Source: DASRAJ01 sp035638255
Lineage (GTDB): Bacteria > Bacteroidota > Bacteroidia > Chitinophagales > UBA10324
DNA: 64,000 nt
NCBI GenBank assembly: GCA_035638255.1
Contig: DASRAJ010000107.1
Location: 62,001-126,000, forward strand
Direction: 5' to 3'
Shown: positions 27,750-38,100 of the stretch, in pieces
Numbering within the stretch: the first letter of the stretch is position 1
Layout of the letters: every line of letters begins with the position of its first letter
Position numbers and translations under genes: made by a program
The notes under the pieces: generated by a model
Seen by the model: the letters and a program-made list of their open reading frames with translations, nothing else
Database searches by the model: none
What the model was told of the DNA's origin: nothing

Positions 27750-27757
27750 TACCTTTG
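27750..27757 (+). promoter_or_regulatory. Candidate -7 element upstream of secA
   Basis: TACCTTTG matches the Bacteroidota -7 consensus TAnnTTTG and lies 37 bases before the secA ATG. No TTTG lies at the usual distance upstream; the nearest is 27 bases away. The assignment therefore rests on the -7 element alone. Confidence 0.45.
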
Positions 27758-27794
27758 TAATCCTTTTAAAAGAGCGCACAGAAAATAGAAAAGC

Positions 27795-30700
27795 ATGTTT
27801 GAGTTCGTAACAAAACTTTTTGGCGGCAGTAAATCTGAAAAAGATGTGAAGCTTCTTGAGCCGTACGTTGAGCAGATCAATGAAGTATTCGAAACGCTAC
27901 AATCTCTTTCTAACGATGAGCTGCGCGCAAAGTCAAATGATTTTCGTCAGCGCATAAAAGATTATACGGCAGGAATAGATGCCGAGATTGAGTCATTGAA
28001 ATCAGAAGCCGAAAAAGAAGAAGTCACCTTCGATCAAAAAGAAGAGCTCTACAAGCAAATTGATCAGCTCGAAAAGGACCGCGATGAGAAATTAGAAGAG
28101 GTGCTGAATGAAATTCTTCCCGAAGCATTTGCTGTAATGAAGGAAACTGCACGCCGCTTCACTGAGAATGAAACGCTTACTGCTACCGCCACCGATCTTG
28201 ATCGTGACCTGGCAGCCAAGAAAGATTTCATCACAATCGAAGGAGACAAAGCGATTTACAAAAACACCTGGCTTGTCCGCAACATTCCTGTGCAGTGGAA
28301 AATGGTGCACTATGATGTGCAGTTGATCGGCGGTGTTGTATTGCACCAGGGAAAGATTGCTGAGATGGCCACCGGGGAAGGAAAAACGCTGGTGTCTACG
28401 CTCCCTGCTTATTTGAATGCGCTCACGGGCTTAGGAGTTCACATCGTGACCGTGAATGATTATCTCGCACGTCGTGACTGCGAATGGAATGGTCCGCTCT
28501 TTGAATTTCTCGGGGTGACTGTTGATTGTATTGACTATCATCAGCCGCATACACCTGAACGCCGCGCTGCCTACAACTGCGGCATCACTTACGGCACCAA
28601 CAACGAATTCGGTTTCGATTATTTGCGCGACAATATGAGCCGCTCGAAAGAAGAACTGGTGCAGCGGAAGCTTCATTATGCGATGGTGGATGAAGTGGAC
28701 AGCGTGTTGATTGATGATGCAAGAACGCCACTCATCATTTCAGGTCCTGTTCCCAAAGGAGAAGATCAGCAGTTCCAGGAAATGAAACCGCGTGTATTGA
28801 AATTGGTGGAAGCACAAAAGCGCGCGGTGAATGGTTTTCTGAATGAAGGGAAGAAATTAATTGACGCAGGAAAAACGGGACCGCTGGAAGGCGGACTTGC
28901 ATTACTGCGTGCCCATCGTGGCATGCCCAAGTACGGCAACCTTGTGAAGTACATGAGTGAAGAAGGCAACAAGCAAATCATGCTGAAGAGTGAGGCCTAT
29001 CACCTCGCCGACAATCAAAAGGAGATGCCGAAAGCCGACGCTGAAGTATTCTTCACCATTGATGAAAGAAATAATTCTGTGGACCTCACCGAGAAAGGAA
29101 TTGAGCTGATCACTGAAGCAGGAGAGGACAAGCACTTTTTTATTCTGCCTGATGTCGGTGGCAGCATTGCAGACATCGAGAAAATGAATATTCCGGCAGA
29201 AGAAAAATTGCTGAAGAAGGATACACTCATGCAGGACTTCTCGATCAAGAGCGAGCGCATTCATACGGTGCAGCAGTTGCTCAAGGCATACGCCCTCTTC
29301 GAGAAAGATGATGAGTATGTGGTGATGGATGGCAAAGTGAAAATCGTAGATGAGCAAACCGGTCGTATCCTCGAAGGAAGAAGGTATTCTGACGGACTGC
29401 ACCAGGCCATTGAGGCGAAAGAAAATGTGAAGGTGGAAGCAGCAACACAAACGTTTGCTACGGTGACGCTGCAAAATTATTTCCGCATGTATCACAAGCT
29501 CTGCGGGATGACGGGTACTGCAGAAACCGAAGCCGGTGAGTTGTGGTCAATCTACAAGCTCGATGTGGTGGTGATCCCTACCAACGTTCCATGCATAAGA
29601 AAAGACGATGAGGATTTAGTGTATAAGACCCGGCGCGAGAAGTACAAGTATGTGATTGAAGAAATTGAAAAGCTTACCACGGCAAATCGCCCGGTACTTG
29701 TAGGAACAACTTCTGTAGAAGTTTCAGAGTTGTTGAGCAGAATGATGAAGCTGAAAAACCTCAAGCACAATGTTCTCAATGCAAAGCAGCATCAGCGCGA
29801 AGCAGAGATAGTAGCTGAAGCAGGATTGCCGGGAGCAGTTACGATTGCAACCAACATGGCAGGACGCGGAACGGATATTAAGCTCGGTCCCGGCGTGAAA
29901 GAAGCAGGCGGGCTTGCCATCATTGGAACTGAAAGACATGAAGCACGAAGAGTAGATCGCCAGTTGCGCGGTCGTGCAGGCCGGCAGGGTGATCCCGGCA
30001 CAACGCAATTCTATGTTTCACTCGAAGATGATCTCATGCGCTTGTTCGGCAGTGATCGCATCGCGGGCATCATGGACCGCTTTGGTTACAAGGAAGGGGA
30101 AGTGATTCAGCATTCGATGATCACAAAATCCATTGAGCGTGCACAGCGCAAGGTGGAAGAAAACAATTTCGGCATTCGTAAAAAGCTACTCGAGTATGAC
30201 GATGTAATGAATGCGCAGCGCGAAGTGATTTACAAAAAGCGCCGTCATGCCCTCTTCGGTGATCGCCTCGTGTATGACCTCTATAACATGATGTTTGATC
30301 TTGCTGAAGACCTCGTGGAGCAATATCAGCAGGCCAGCGATTACGAAGCCTTCAAGCTCGATGTAATCCGCTTCTTCTCTACTGACACTTCCATTTCAGA
30401 GGAAGAATTTAAAGACGGAAAGCTGAATGATCTCGCGCAGAAACTTTATTATGAAGTCACCGAAGTTTATCACCGGAAAACCAATCACCTTGCTGACCAT
30501 GTTTTCCCGGTCATAAAAGATTTGTTTGAAACCCGCGGCGAAACAATCGAAAACATTGTAGTTCCGTTTACCGATGGCAAGAAAGGAATCCAGGTGATTG
30601 CAAACCTGAAGAAATCTTATGAGTCGAAAGGAAAAGAAGTGGTGCATGCTTTCGAAAGAGGAATCACGCTTTCAATAATTGATGAAGCCTGGAAGGAACA

Positions 30701-31112
30701 CCTGCGGGAGATGGACGATCTGAAGCAGAGTGTGCAGGGAGCAGTGTACGAGCAAAAAGATCCGCTGCTCATTTACAAGTTCGAAGCATTCGGTTTGTTC
30801 AAGAAGATGATGGGCGAAGTAAATCGTGATGTGATCTCATTCCTGTTCAAAGGTTCATTGCCGAATCAGCAGTTGAACCAGGCACAGGCCCCGCAGCGCA
30901 CAGACTACAGCCGCATGCGAGAAGGCAGGGGAGCGGAAATGAAAGCGCCGGTGAACAGCGCGAATGGAAGCAATGGGCAACAAGGAAACGGAGAACAACA
31001 AGAGCCGAGAAAGTTAGAACCCATTCGCGTGGGACCGAAGATTGGGAGAAACGATCCTTGCCCATGTGGTAGCGGGAAGAAGTATAAGAATTGCCATGGG
31101 AAGGATGTGTGA
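27795..31112 (+). CDS. secA: Preprotein translocase ATPase SecA
   Basis: 1105 residues, a length usual for Bacteroidota SecA, which carry insertions. It drives export of unfolded preproteins through SecYEG at the inner membrane, the first step for all the T9SS cargo in this window. Seen: Walker A MATGEGKT (about residue 190), Walker B and linker DEVDSVLIDDARTPLIISGP (about 297), TNMAGRGTDIKLGPGV, the QLRGRAGRQGDPG motif, and a C-terminal zinc-binding SEC-C tail CPCGSGKKYKNCHG that contacts SecB or the ribosome. The linker before the tail is Gln/Asn-rich (QAQAPQRTDY, NGSNGQQGNGEQQ). The ATG at 27795 is followed by MFEFVTKLFGGSKSEKD, the usual start. Confidence 0.97.
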   Translation: MFEFVTKLFGGSKSEKDVKLLEPYVEQINEVFETLQSLSNDELRAKSNDFRQRIKDYTAGIDAEIESLKSEAEKEEVTFDQKEELYKQIDQLEKDRDEKLEEVLNEILPEAFAVMKETARRFTENETLTATATDLDRDLAAKKDFITIEGDKAIYKNTWLVRNIPVQWKMVHYDVQLIGGVVLHQGKIAEMATGEGKTLVSTLPAYLNALTGLGVHIVTVNDYLARRDCEWNGPLFEFLGVTVDCIDYHQPHTPERRAAYNCGITYGTNNEFGFDYLRDNMSRSKEELVQRKLHYAMVDEVDSVLIDDARTPLIISGPVPKGEDQQFQEMKPRVLKLVEAQKRAVNGFLNEGKKLIDAGKTGPLEGGLALLRAHRGMPKYGNLVKYMSEEGNKQIMLKSEAYHLADNQKEMPKADAEVFFTIDERNNSVDLTEKGIELITEAGEDKHFFILPDVGGSIADIEKMNIPAEEKLLKKDTLMQDFSIKSERIHTVQQLLKAYALFEKDDEYVVMDGKVKIVDEQTGRILEGRRYSDGLHQAIEAKENVKVEAATQTFATVTLQNYFRMYHKLCGMTGTAETEAGELWSIYKLDVVVIPTNVPCIRKDDEDLVYKTRREKYKYVIEEIEKLTTANRPVLVGTTSVEVSELLSRMMKLKNLKHNVLNAKQHQREAEIVAEAGLPGAVTIATNMAGRGTDIKLGPGVKEAGGLAIIGTERHEARRVDRQLRGRAGRQGDPGTTQFYVSLEDDLMRLFGSDRIAGIMDRFGYKEGEVIQHSMITKSIERAQRKVEENNFGIRKKLLEYDDVMNAQREVIYKKRRHALFGDRLVYDLYNMMFDLAEDLVEQYQQASDYEAFKLDVIRFFSTDTSISEEEFKDGKLNDLAQKLYYEVTEVYHRKTNHLADHVFPVIKDLFETRGETIENIVVPFTDGKKGIQVIANLKKSYESKGKEVVHAFERGITLSIIDEAWKEHLREMDDLKQSVQGAVYEQKDPLLIYKFEAFGLFKKMMGEVNRDVISFLFKGSLPNQQLNQAQAPQRTDYSRMREGRGAEMKAPVNSANGSNGQQGNGEQQEPRKLEPIRVGPKIGRNDPCPCGSGKKYKNCHGKDV

Positions 31113-31175
31113 GGAACAAGGCGTAAGAAATAAGACGAAAGAGGTAAGACAACTCGAAAGCTATAACTTAAACGT

Positions 31176-31364
31176 ATGCAAAAGGACCTTATCAAAATTG
31201 ATTTTGAAAAGATGGGAACGGTGATGAGAGAATATGTGCGTAAGAAAGCACTTGATGCGGGAACCACTATTGTTTATCAAGAAGGCGAAAATATTATCGA
31301 AGAGGATCCGCGAACCCTGAAGAAAACTATTTTAAGTAAGGCAAAAAATTACAAGAAGCCTTAA
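31176..31364 (+). CDS. Small conserved hypothetical protein
   Basis: 62 residues. MQKDLIKIDFEKMGTVMREY, then KKALDAGTTIVYQEGENIIEE and DPRTLKKTILSK, looks like a genuine short protein: an N-terminal helix followed by a beta hairpin. It is similar in style to small antitoxin-like proteins of Bacteroidota, but I cannot name a family. No toxin partner is adjacent. It lies 63 bases after secA and about 117 bases before deoC, on the same strand. Confidence 0.55.
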   Translation: MQKDLIKIDFEKMGTVMREYVRKKALDAGTTIVYQEGENIIEEDPRTLKKTILSKAKNYKKP

Positions 31365-31481
31365 AAAATTATTCATTTCATTCCTCTTAGCATTCATTCA
31401 CAATAATTTTCTGCAAAAAAATTTGTTAGAAATTGAATCAAGCATTCTTTTTGAAAGCTTGAGGAAGAAACAAAATCTGAA

Positions 31482-32159
31482 ATGAACGAACTCGCATCAA
31501 AGATTGACCACACGCTCTTAAGGCCCGAAACCACTTCTGAAAAAATTAAAACCCTCTGCCTCGAAGCAATCGAGTATGGCTTCGCCGCAGTTTGTATTCC
31601 TCCGTACTTTGTTTCGCAGGCAAGAGATTTTCTTGGAGAAAGCAATGTGAAGCTGGCTACGGTGATCGGGTTTCCATTCGGATATTCTCACTCGCTCATT
31701 AAAGTAGAGGAAGCAAAGCGCGCCATGGAAGATGGTGCCGATGAGCTGGATGTGGTGATGAACTTCGGAGCCTTCTTTTCAGGCAACGACAAAGAAGTAC
31801 TAAAAGAAATTCAGAGCATCACCCAGTTAGCAAATCTTAAACACAAAACGGTGAAGTGGATTATTGAAACCGGAATTCTCTCTGAAGAAGAGATCAAGCG
31901 CGCATGTAATCTCGCGGTGAAAGCAGAAGTAGATTTTGTGAAAACTTCTACCGGCTTCAATGGCGGCGGCGCTACTGTTGAAATTGTAAAGATGCTTCGC
32001 AGTCTTCTTCCCAAAAAAATCCTCATCAAAGCTTCAGGCGGAATTAAAACAAAGGAGCAGGCGCTTGAATTGATTCATGCGGGCGCCGATCGCATCGGCA
32101 CTTCCTCCTCACTTCAAATCATCAACAGCGAGATTGCCACTCTTCGTGAATTGTTTTAA
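31482..32159 (+). CDS. deoC: Deoxyribose-phosphate aldolase
   Basis: 225 residues, the normal length for bacterial DeoC. It cleaves 2-deoxyribose-5-phosphate to glyceraldehyde-3-phosphate and acetaldehyde in deoxynucleoside breakdown. Seen: KIDHTLLRPETT at the N-terminus, DELDVVMNFGAF (catalytic Asp region), FVKTSTGFNGGGAT with the Schiff-base Lys at about residue 153, and KASGGIKTKEQAL with the second Lys. These are the class I aldolase signatures of the family. The protein is cytoplasmic. No other deo genes are adjacent, so it is not in a classical deo operon here. Confidence 0.95.
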   Translation: MNELASKIDHTLLRPETTSEKIKTLCLEAIEYGFAAVCIPPYFVSQARDFLGESNVKLATVIGFPFGYSHSLIKVEEAKRAMEDGADELDVVMNFGAFFSGNDKEVLKEIQSITQLANLKHKTVKWIIETGILSEEEIKRACNLAVKAEVDFVKTSTGFNGGGATVEIVKMLRSLLPKKILIKASGGIKTKEQALELIHAGADRIGTSSSLQIINSEIATLRELF

Positions 32160-32278
32160 AGCACTGAGCGATCAATACCCATGATGCCCCTTCTCCTGCG
32201 AAGAGATGCGCAACAATGTCAGCATGACAATCGCTCTTATAAGCTAACCTCATAAACGCAATGTGGCTTGTTAGAAGA

Positions 32279-32326
32279 TCGTGCATCGTGTTACGTGTAT
32301 CGTATTACATATATCGTGCATCGTTT
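32279..32326. repeat. Single-arm copy of the 'GTGTTACGTGTATCG' repeat family
   Basis: GTGCATCGTGTTACGTGTAT followed by further TATCGTGCATCG units matches one arm of the inverted repeats at 54946, 56728 and 57452. No opposite arm is present. It lies in the spacer between deoC and the convergent TonB-like gene. Confidence 0.65.
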
Positions 32327-33080
32327 ATTTCGGCGGAAAAAAAACCTTAATCGTCACCTTCACCCGCTTGTCTTCATTTTTTATTTGCCCTGGAATCCAT
32401 GTGGGCATTTGTTTTACTGCGTGAACAGCTTCAGCGCCACAACCGCCACCAATGTCCCGCTTCACCTTCACATCGCTGAGTGTACCGTTCTTTTCCACGA
32501 TGGCACTCACTTCAGCAAGACCGATGACCTTATCCTTCTTTGCAGCAGCAGGATATTTCACATTTTCAGTGAGCCACAGTTTCATCGCATCACTTCCTCC
32601 GGGAAATTCCGGCGGCACATCGGAACTCAGGTAAACGGTGTTGTCTTCTTTCACGGCTGAAGAATCGGTGGACGTAGAATCTGCATCAACATCCGATTCT
32701 TCTGTATCAGCCGCATTTTCTTTTTTTTCCTGGACAATAGAATCAATGATGTACCGCAAATGATACTGGGCGGATTGATAATCGAACGTCTTTTCATCAG
32801 GTGAGAACACTGCTTTACATTCTGCGTCATTATAATCCAGCACTGTGTAAAAGAATCCGGCTTCCTGCCGTTGCTGGCTTTTGATATCGAGATACAAATG
32901 CGATTCACCCTGCTCGATGGTGATGTGTAGGCTGTCAATGTAAATCACTGAATGAATTTTGCTCACCGACTTTGAACCGATATCAACCGACCGTGAACTG
33001 TAAAGGGTAAATTGCTGTGCTGAACTGACTGAAGAATTCAGCAGCAGTAAAAGGAAAATTTTTTTCAGGTTCGAAAGCAT
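32325..33080 (-). CDS. Exported protein with TonB C-terminal domain
   Basis: 251 residues from the ATG at 33080. The frame is open to 33125, but MLSNLKKIFLLLLLNSSVSSAQ is the natural signal peptide. Residues 25-130 form a beta-rich domain of unknown role, followed by an acidic linker (ESDVDADSTSTDSSAV). The C-terminal 90 residues are a TonB-like domain: PPEFPGGSDAMKLWL, ENVKYPAAAKKDKVIGLAEV, VKRDIGGGCGAEAVHAVKQ and MPTWIPGQ. Unlike canonical TonB it has a cleavable-type signal and no proline-rich spacer, so it may not be an energy transducer; many Bacteroidota proteins carry this domain in a periplasmic or surface context. It converges on deoC. Confidence 0.8.
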   Translation of the reverse strand: MLSNLKKIFLLLLLNSSVSSAQQFTLYSSRSVDIGSKSVSKIHSVIYIDSLHITIEQGESHLYLDIKSQQRQEAGFFYTVLDYNDAECKAVFSPDEKTFDYQSAQYHLRYIIDSIVQEKKENAADTEESDVDADSTSTDSSAVKEDNTVYLSSDVPPEFPGGSDAMKLWLTENVKYPAAAKKDKVIGLAEVSAIVEKNGTLSDVKVKRDIGGGCGAEAVHAVKQMPTWIPGQIKNEDKRVKVTIKVFFPPK

Positions 33081-33174
33081 ATTTTGAATTGTGGCCGCGA
33101 AGGTGAGAAGATTTTTAATGCTCATTAAGAACGACGATGAATATTTGAATGTTTTTTCTGCTCTCTGAAAAAAT

Positions 33175-33182
33175 TACTTTTG
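33175..33182 (+). promoter_or_regulatory. Candidate -7 element of aspS
   Basis: TACTTTTG fits TAnnTTTG and lies 50 bases before the aspS ATG. The position expected for the -33 box (19 bases upstream) reads TTTT, a three-of-four match. Confidence 0.5.
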
Positions 33183-33232
33183 CCCGCTCTTATTTAAGGG
33201 ATTAACAACTAACGAATAATTTTCAACTTCTG

Positions 33233-35002
33233 ATGTACCGGACAAACACATGTGGTGAGCTAAGGATTGCTGATGCAGGAAAGCAGGTAACGCTTGCCGG
33301 TTGGGTGCAGCGCATACGCAATTTCGGAGGAATGATCTTCATTGATCTTCGTGATCGCTATGGCATCACGCAACTCGTGTTTAACCCTGAGCACAATCTT
33401 GTGGTAAGCCAAAATGCAGACGGCCTCGGGCGCGAGTTTGTAATAGCTGCTTCAGGAAAAGTTGTGGAACGCTCAAATAAGAATAAAGAGCTGAACACAG
33501 GAGAAATCGAAATTCTTGTTGATGAGCTGAATGTTTTGAATGCATCCCTCACACCTCCATTCACCATCGAAGATGAAACCGATGGCGGCGATGAGTTGCG
33601 AATGAAATATCGCTACCTCGATCTGCGCAGAAAACCGGTACAACAAAATTTATTGTATCGTCACAAAGTAGCGCAGGCAGTTCGTGGTTACCTTGATCTG
33701 CAGGGATTTGCCGATGTAGAAACGCCACATCTCATCAAAACTACTCCCGAAGGCGCAAGAGATTTTGTAGTTCCGTCGCGAATGAATCCCGGGCAGTTCT
33801 ATGCGCTCCCGCAATCGCCGCAAACATTCAAGCAGCTGTTGATGGTCAGCGGCTTTGATCGCTACTACCAAATCGTGCGCTGCTTTCGTGATGAAGACTT
33901 GCGCGCGGATCGCCAGCCTGAGTTCACACAGATTGACTGCGAGATGGCTTTTGTTGAGAGAGAGGATGTGCTGCAAATGTTTGAAGGCATGGTGAAATTT
34001 GTTTTCAAGCAATGCCGCAACATTGATCTTCCCGATTTTCCGAGAATGAGTTATGATGATGCAATGATGTGGTATGGAAATGATAAACCCGACATCCGGT
34101 TTGAGATGAAGTTTGTTTATCTCAAGCAGGAACCATTCGGTTGTGCGTTGCTCGAACATGATTCTGACAATGCCGGCTTCAAAGTTTTTGATGATGCAGA
34201 AATTGTAGTGGGCATTTGTGCGAAAGGTTGTGCTGAATATTCGCGCAAGCAATTGGATGAGCTGGCAGAGTTTGTGAAGCGCCCTCAAATCGGGGCAACG
34301 GGTTTGGTATATATCAAGTACAATTCTGATGGAACAATCAAATCCTCCATTGACAAATTTTATTCTTCAGGACGATTGAAATCAATTGCTGAATCGTTTG
34401 AGGCTGCTGCCGGCGATTTGATTTTGATTCTTGCGGGAGAAAAAAATAAAACAAGAAAAGCGCTTAGTGAATTACGATTGGAAATGGGAAATCGTCTTGG
34501 TCTTAGAAGCAAAAAAGATTACAAGCCACTCTGGGTTCTTGATTTTCCACTGCTTGAATGGGATGAAGATGGGAAGCGATGGAATGCGATGCATCATCCT
34601 TTTACATCATGGAGAAAAGAGGACGATACGTTTCTTGAAACCGATCCCGGCAAAGTGAAAGCCAATGCATACGACGTTGTAATCAATGGAGTAGAAATCG
34701 GCGGTGGTTCTATTCGCATTCACAATCGCGAAAATCAAATGCGCATGTTCAAAGCGCTCGGCATGTCAAAAGAAGACGCTGAAATGAAATTTGGTTTTAT
34801 CCTGAATGCATTTGAATTCGGCGCTCCCCCACATGGGGGAATTGCACTTGGCTTTGATCGTTTTTGCTCTATGACGATTGCGAACCAGGAAAACATCCGC
34901 GACTTTATCGCCTTCCCGAAAAATAATATGGGACGAGATATGATGCTCGACGCGCCGAGTGAGATTGATGAGAAGCAGAAGAAGGAACTTGGGTTGAAGT
35001 GA
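33233..35002 (+). CDS. aspS: Aspartyl-tRNA synthetase
   Basis: 589 residues, the size of bacterial-type AspRS with its inserted GAD domain. It charges tRNA-Asp in the cytoplasm. The N-terminal anticodon-binding OB fold has VTLAGWVQRIRNFGGMIFID. Class II motif 2 is FRDEDLRADRQPEFTQID, preceded by ALPQSPQTFKQLLM. The GAD insert spans roughly residues 300-410. Motif 3 is GGIALGFDRF near the C-terminus, followed by the family-typical RDFIAFPKNN. The ATG at 33233 is supported by the family start MYRTNTCGELR. A degraded copy of its last exon-like segment lies just downstream (35061-35112). Confidence 0.97.
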   Translation: MYRTNTCGELRIADAGKQVTLAGWVQRIRNFGGMIFIDLRDRYGITQLVFNPEHNLVVSQNADGLGREFVIAASGKVVERSNKNKELNTGEIEILVDELNVLNASLTPPFTIEDETDGGDELRMKYRYLDLRRKPVQQNLLYRHKVAQAVRGYLDLQGFADVETPHLIKTTPEGARDFVVPSRMNPGQFYALPQSPQTFKQLLMVSGFDRYYQIVRCFRDEDLRADRQPEFTQIDCEMAFVEREDVLQMFEGMVKFVFKQCRNIDLPDFPRMSYDDAMMWYGNDKPDIRFEMKFVYLKQEPFGCALLEHDSDNAGFKVFDDAEIVVGICAKGCAEYSRKQLDELAEFVKRPQIGATGLVYIKYNSDGTIKSSIDKFYSSGRLKSIAESFEAAAGDLILILAGEKNKTRKALSELRLEMGNRLGLRSKKDYKPLWVLDFPLLEWDEDGKRWNAMHHPFTSWRKEDDTFLETDPGKVKANAYDVVINGVEIGGGSIRIHNRENQMRMFKALGMSKEDAEMKFGFILNAFEFGAPPHGGIALGFDRFCSMTIANQENIRDFIAFPKNNMGRDMMLDAPSEIDEKQKKELGLK

Positions 35003-35060
35003 AACCTGCTTCCCGTAATGGCAAATTTTATTTTGTCAAAATTTTTGACAAATTATTTCT

Positions 35061-35112
35061 TGCCAACCAAAAGGCATCCGTGACTTCATGGCGTTTCCGA
35101 AAAACAATATGG
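35061..35112 (+). pseudogene. Remnant of an aspS 3' end
   Basis: In the spacer after aspS the DNA can be read, with one frameshift, as ANQ-K then GIRDFMAFPKNNM. In aspS about 180 bases upstream the corresponding residues are ANQENIRDFIAFPKNNM. The two differ at many third codon positions, so this is an old or foreign copy and not a recent slip duplication. Nothing else of the gene is left. Confidence 0.65.
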
Positions 35113-35148
35113 TCTATAACTCTGCATCAATCAAATTCACGTATAATC

Positions 35149-38100
35149 TCACTTCACCTTCAACACCTTCCTCACGATTGCACTCTCATCAGTTTTCATT
35201 TCCACAAAATAAACTCCTGCTTCTACAGGACTGAAGATGAACAGATGTCTTCCTTTTGAAAGCGTAACATCGTCAGCTAAAGTCATCACAATTCTTCCTG
35301 TCACATCATAACACGTGAGCGAAACAGGCGATGAAGAGCTAAGATCCAATACGATCGTTGTTTCTGTATTGAAAGGATTAGGGAGAATTGACATTGAATT
35401 GATAACTGCTTCTTCACCAATTACAGTCGGCAGAAGGACGGTGACGGTGTAATCCTCAAACTGACCATAGGAAGCATTCGTGCATGAAGAAGGAACGTAG
35501 TAGTAATAATCAGAACCAATTCGCATGCGCAGGGGCGTATTGGCCACAGCAGTTGCCGGAACGGTGAAAGTTGCCGAATGATTTGTAAGTACATTGTTTG
35601 AGATCATTACAAGTTCGTCATCGGTGAAAGAACCATCATTATTCCAGTCAATCCATGCCCGGGAATTTTCCAGGTAGTAAGTTCCCGTAGTTACATAAAG
35701 CGTATACTGATTTGAAATGGTCACCTCAGTTTGATAATCACAACTGAAGTCCTCATATCCTGCGGAGCCGTCCGCACTTGAGTGGTTGATTGTATTAAAG
35801 ATAACATTCGTGATACCCATTCCACAGCAATAGAAAGAAGTTCCGGGAGAACATGCGGCTGCTATCGGACCGCCCACGTTTAGAACAGAAACTGCCTCAG
35901 TTATACTGTCACAGCCATAAGCGTTGCACACCAACAGCTTCACAGTGTAAGTTCCCGCAGCAGCATAAGTATGACAAGGATTTTGATCTGAAGAAGTATT
36001 GCCGTCCCCGAAATTCCATTGCCAACTCGCAGCCGATAAACCGGCGTCAGTGAAGCAGACAGTTCCATTGCAATCCTGAACCGAAGAAGTGAACGCAGGA
36101 CAAGGTGCGCCCTGAACAGTGAGGGTTACCGGAATCGTATCTAAAGGATGTAAAGGATCATTGGTGCCGACTACAAGCTGTGTCGTGTAAATGCCATCAT
36201 TCAAATTCTCACTGCTGATAGTAATGTATGTGATGATAGTATCACCTGAAATTAAGCCCGCCGAGTCGGGAGAAACCGTTATCCAATTTGCTCCGGCTAA
36301 ACTCTTCAGCCAGTTAAATGTATTTCCGATTATCTGACTGGCGTTTAGATCGTAGTAGTAATAATCAAAAGCAATAAACACAGCTTCACCGCTGCCTATG
36401 TTGCGATATGAAACCACATCATTGCCGTAATAATCAACAAGGGTGTTATTATCACCGTTAGTGATGTTCATGACGTAGGTAAAATAAGGTCCATAAAAGC
36501 TGGAAACTACACCACTGGTGATCGGATGATTACCATTAACAACAGAAACGATGGAGCCGGAAGCGCTGCCATAATAGCTGCCGTCAAAAAGACCTGTATT
36601 GGTGATGCAGTCCGTCTGAGTACCATAAGTTCCGCAGAAAACAACAGCTCCTCCGGCATTGACGAAATCCTGAAGCACCGATGCAAATCCGGCGTAGACA
36701 GAAGATGTTCCATACATCGGATCAGTCATCAGAAAAACATCTTTGCCTTGAAGCGCACTTTGCAGCGCCGAAGGATCCGTTGTGTTGATCGTTGACAAAG
36801 TGTAGCTGGTGAAATATTGATTGATCGCTGCCAGTGTATTGGGGTATGTATAATACAAGTCAGCTCCATAAGTAAGTGCAAGAACTTTCAGGGAATCGTT
36901 TCCACCGTTAACTGTAAAAACGAGATCACCGGTGCCGGAGTTAGTGATGATTACCGGAATGGTCACCGTGCTGCCGCAACTCATGATAACGTTAATTGAA
37001 TCCGGTGAAGATGAATATGCTGGAGCTTCCTGAACTGTTAGCGGTTTCATAATGGTGTCTGAACTTGTGCAGCTAAATGCAATCAGTGTCACATAATGAA
37101 CTCCGGCCGTACTGAAGGCATGAGCCGGATTTTGCACTGTTGAAGAGAAGCCATCTCCGAAATCCCAGGACCACGCAACCGGTGAATTTGTGGTGAGGTC
37201 AGTGAATTGAGCATTCACGTTCAACGGAGGTGTCGTATTGTCAATTGAGAAATCAGCAATCGGGGCAGGTGTATTGAATATAGTCGTGCTCCATGCAGCG
37301 CCATAGCCACTGCTATTCACTGAGTAATTGCTGTACCAATAGATGAACATGTTGCCGGAGGTGGCCTTAACCGCTGCCGGCAGACTATTTCCGGAGGCGT
37401 AGAGAATTAACTGGTCGAAGTAGCTCGTTCCATCGTAGACGTAGATATAATCTCCGGGATCAGTGTTGAATTCTATAAACGAAAGTGTTATGGTATCAGC
37501 ACAGGAAGGGCTTATGAGGAAAGAACAATACTCACCATCCTGATAATTACCCGTTGGTCCGCCTGAATCGAAAATAATTCCGGAGGGCGCTGTGGTGGAT
37601 GTTGCAGAACACATACTTACGGAACTTACAACATTGATGTAAGCAGTCTTCAGAATGGAGTCTGATCCAAATGAGTTTGAGGCAAGCAGTTGCACTTCAT
37701 AAATCCCTGTTGCGCTGTAAGAGACAACCGGATTTTGTGACGTTGAAGAGGAAGGGTTTCCGCCCGGCAAAGACCATGACCATGAAGTTGGTGCATGAAT
37801 GGTGAGATCGCTGAAGGAAATAGGGAAGCCAACATTGACTGTTGTGTAATCTGCTATGAAATCAGCAACCGGAGGCTGTGTGTTTGCAACGAACTGCACG
37901 GTGTAATCTTCTCCTTGTCCCTGTTGAGGATTGTAACATGAGGATGTAATGGAGTAGTTTGAAGTTTCATCAATCACTCTCATTCGAAGCGGTGAATCAA
38001 GGGTCGCAGTTACCGGGGTGTAAACAATTCCTGTATGATTCAACAAGTGATTGGTTGATGAGTAGACGCTCTCGTCATTGATGTTGAAGTCACCGTCGTT

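Noticed and set aside
32325..33080. Canonical TonB energy transducer
   Set aside because: It has a signal peptide and beta domain in place of an N-terminal anchor and Pro-rich spacer; only the C-terminal domain is TonB-like.
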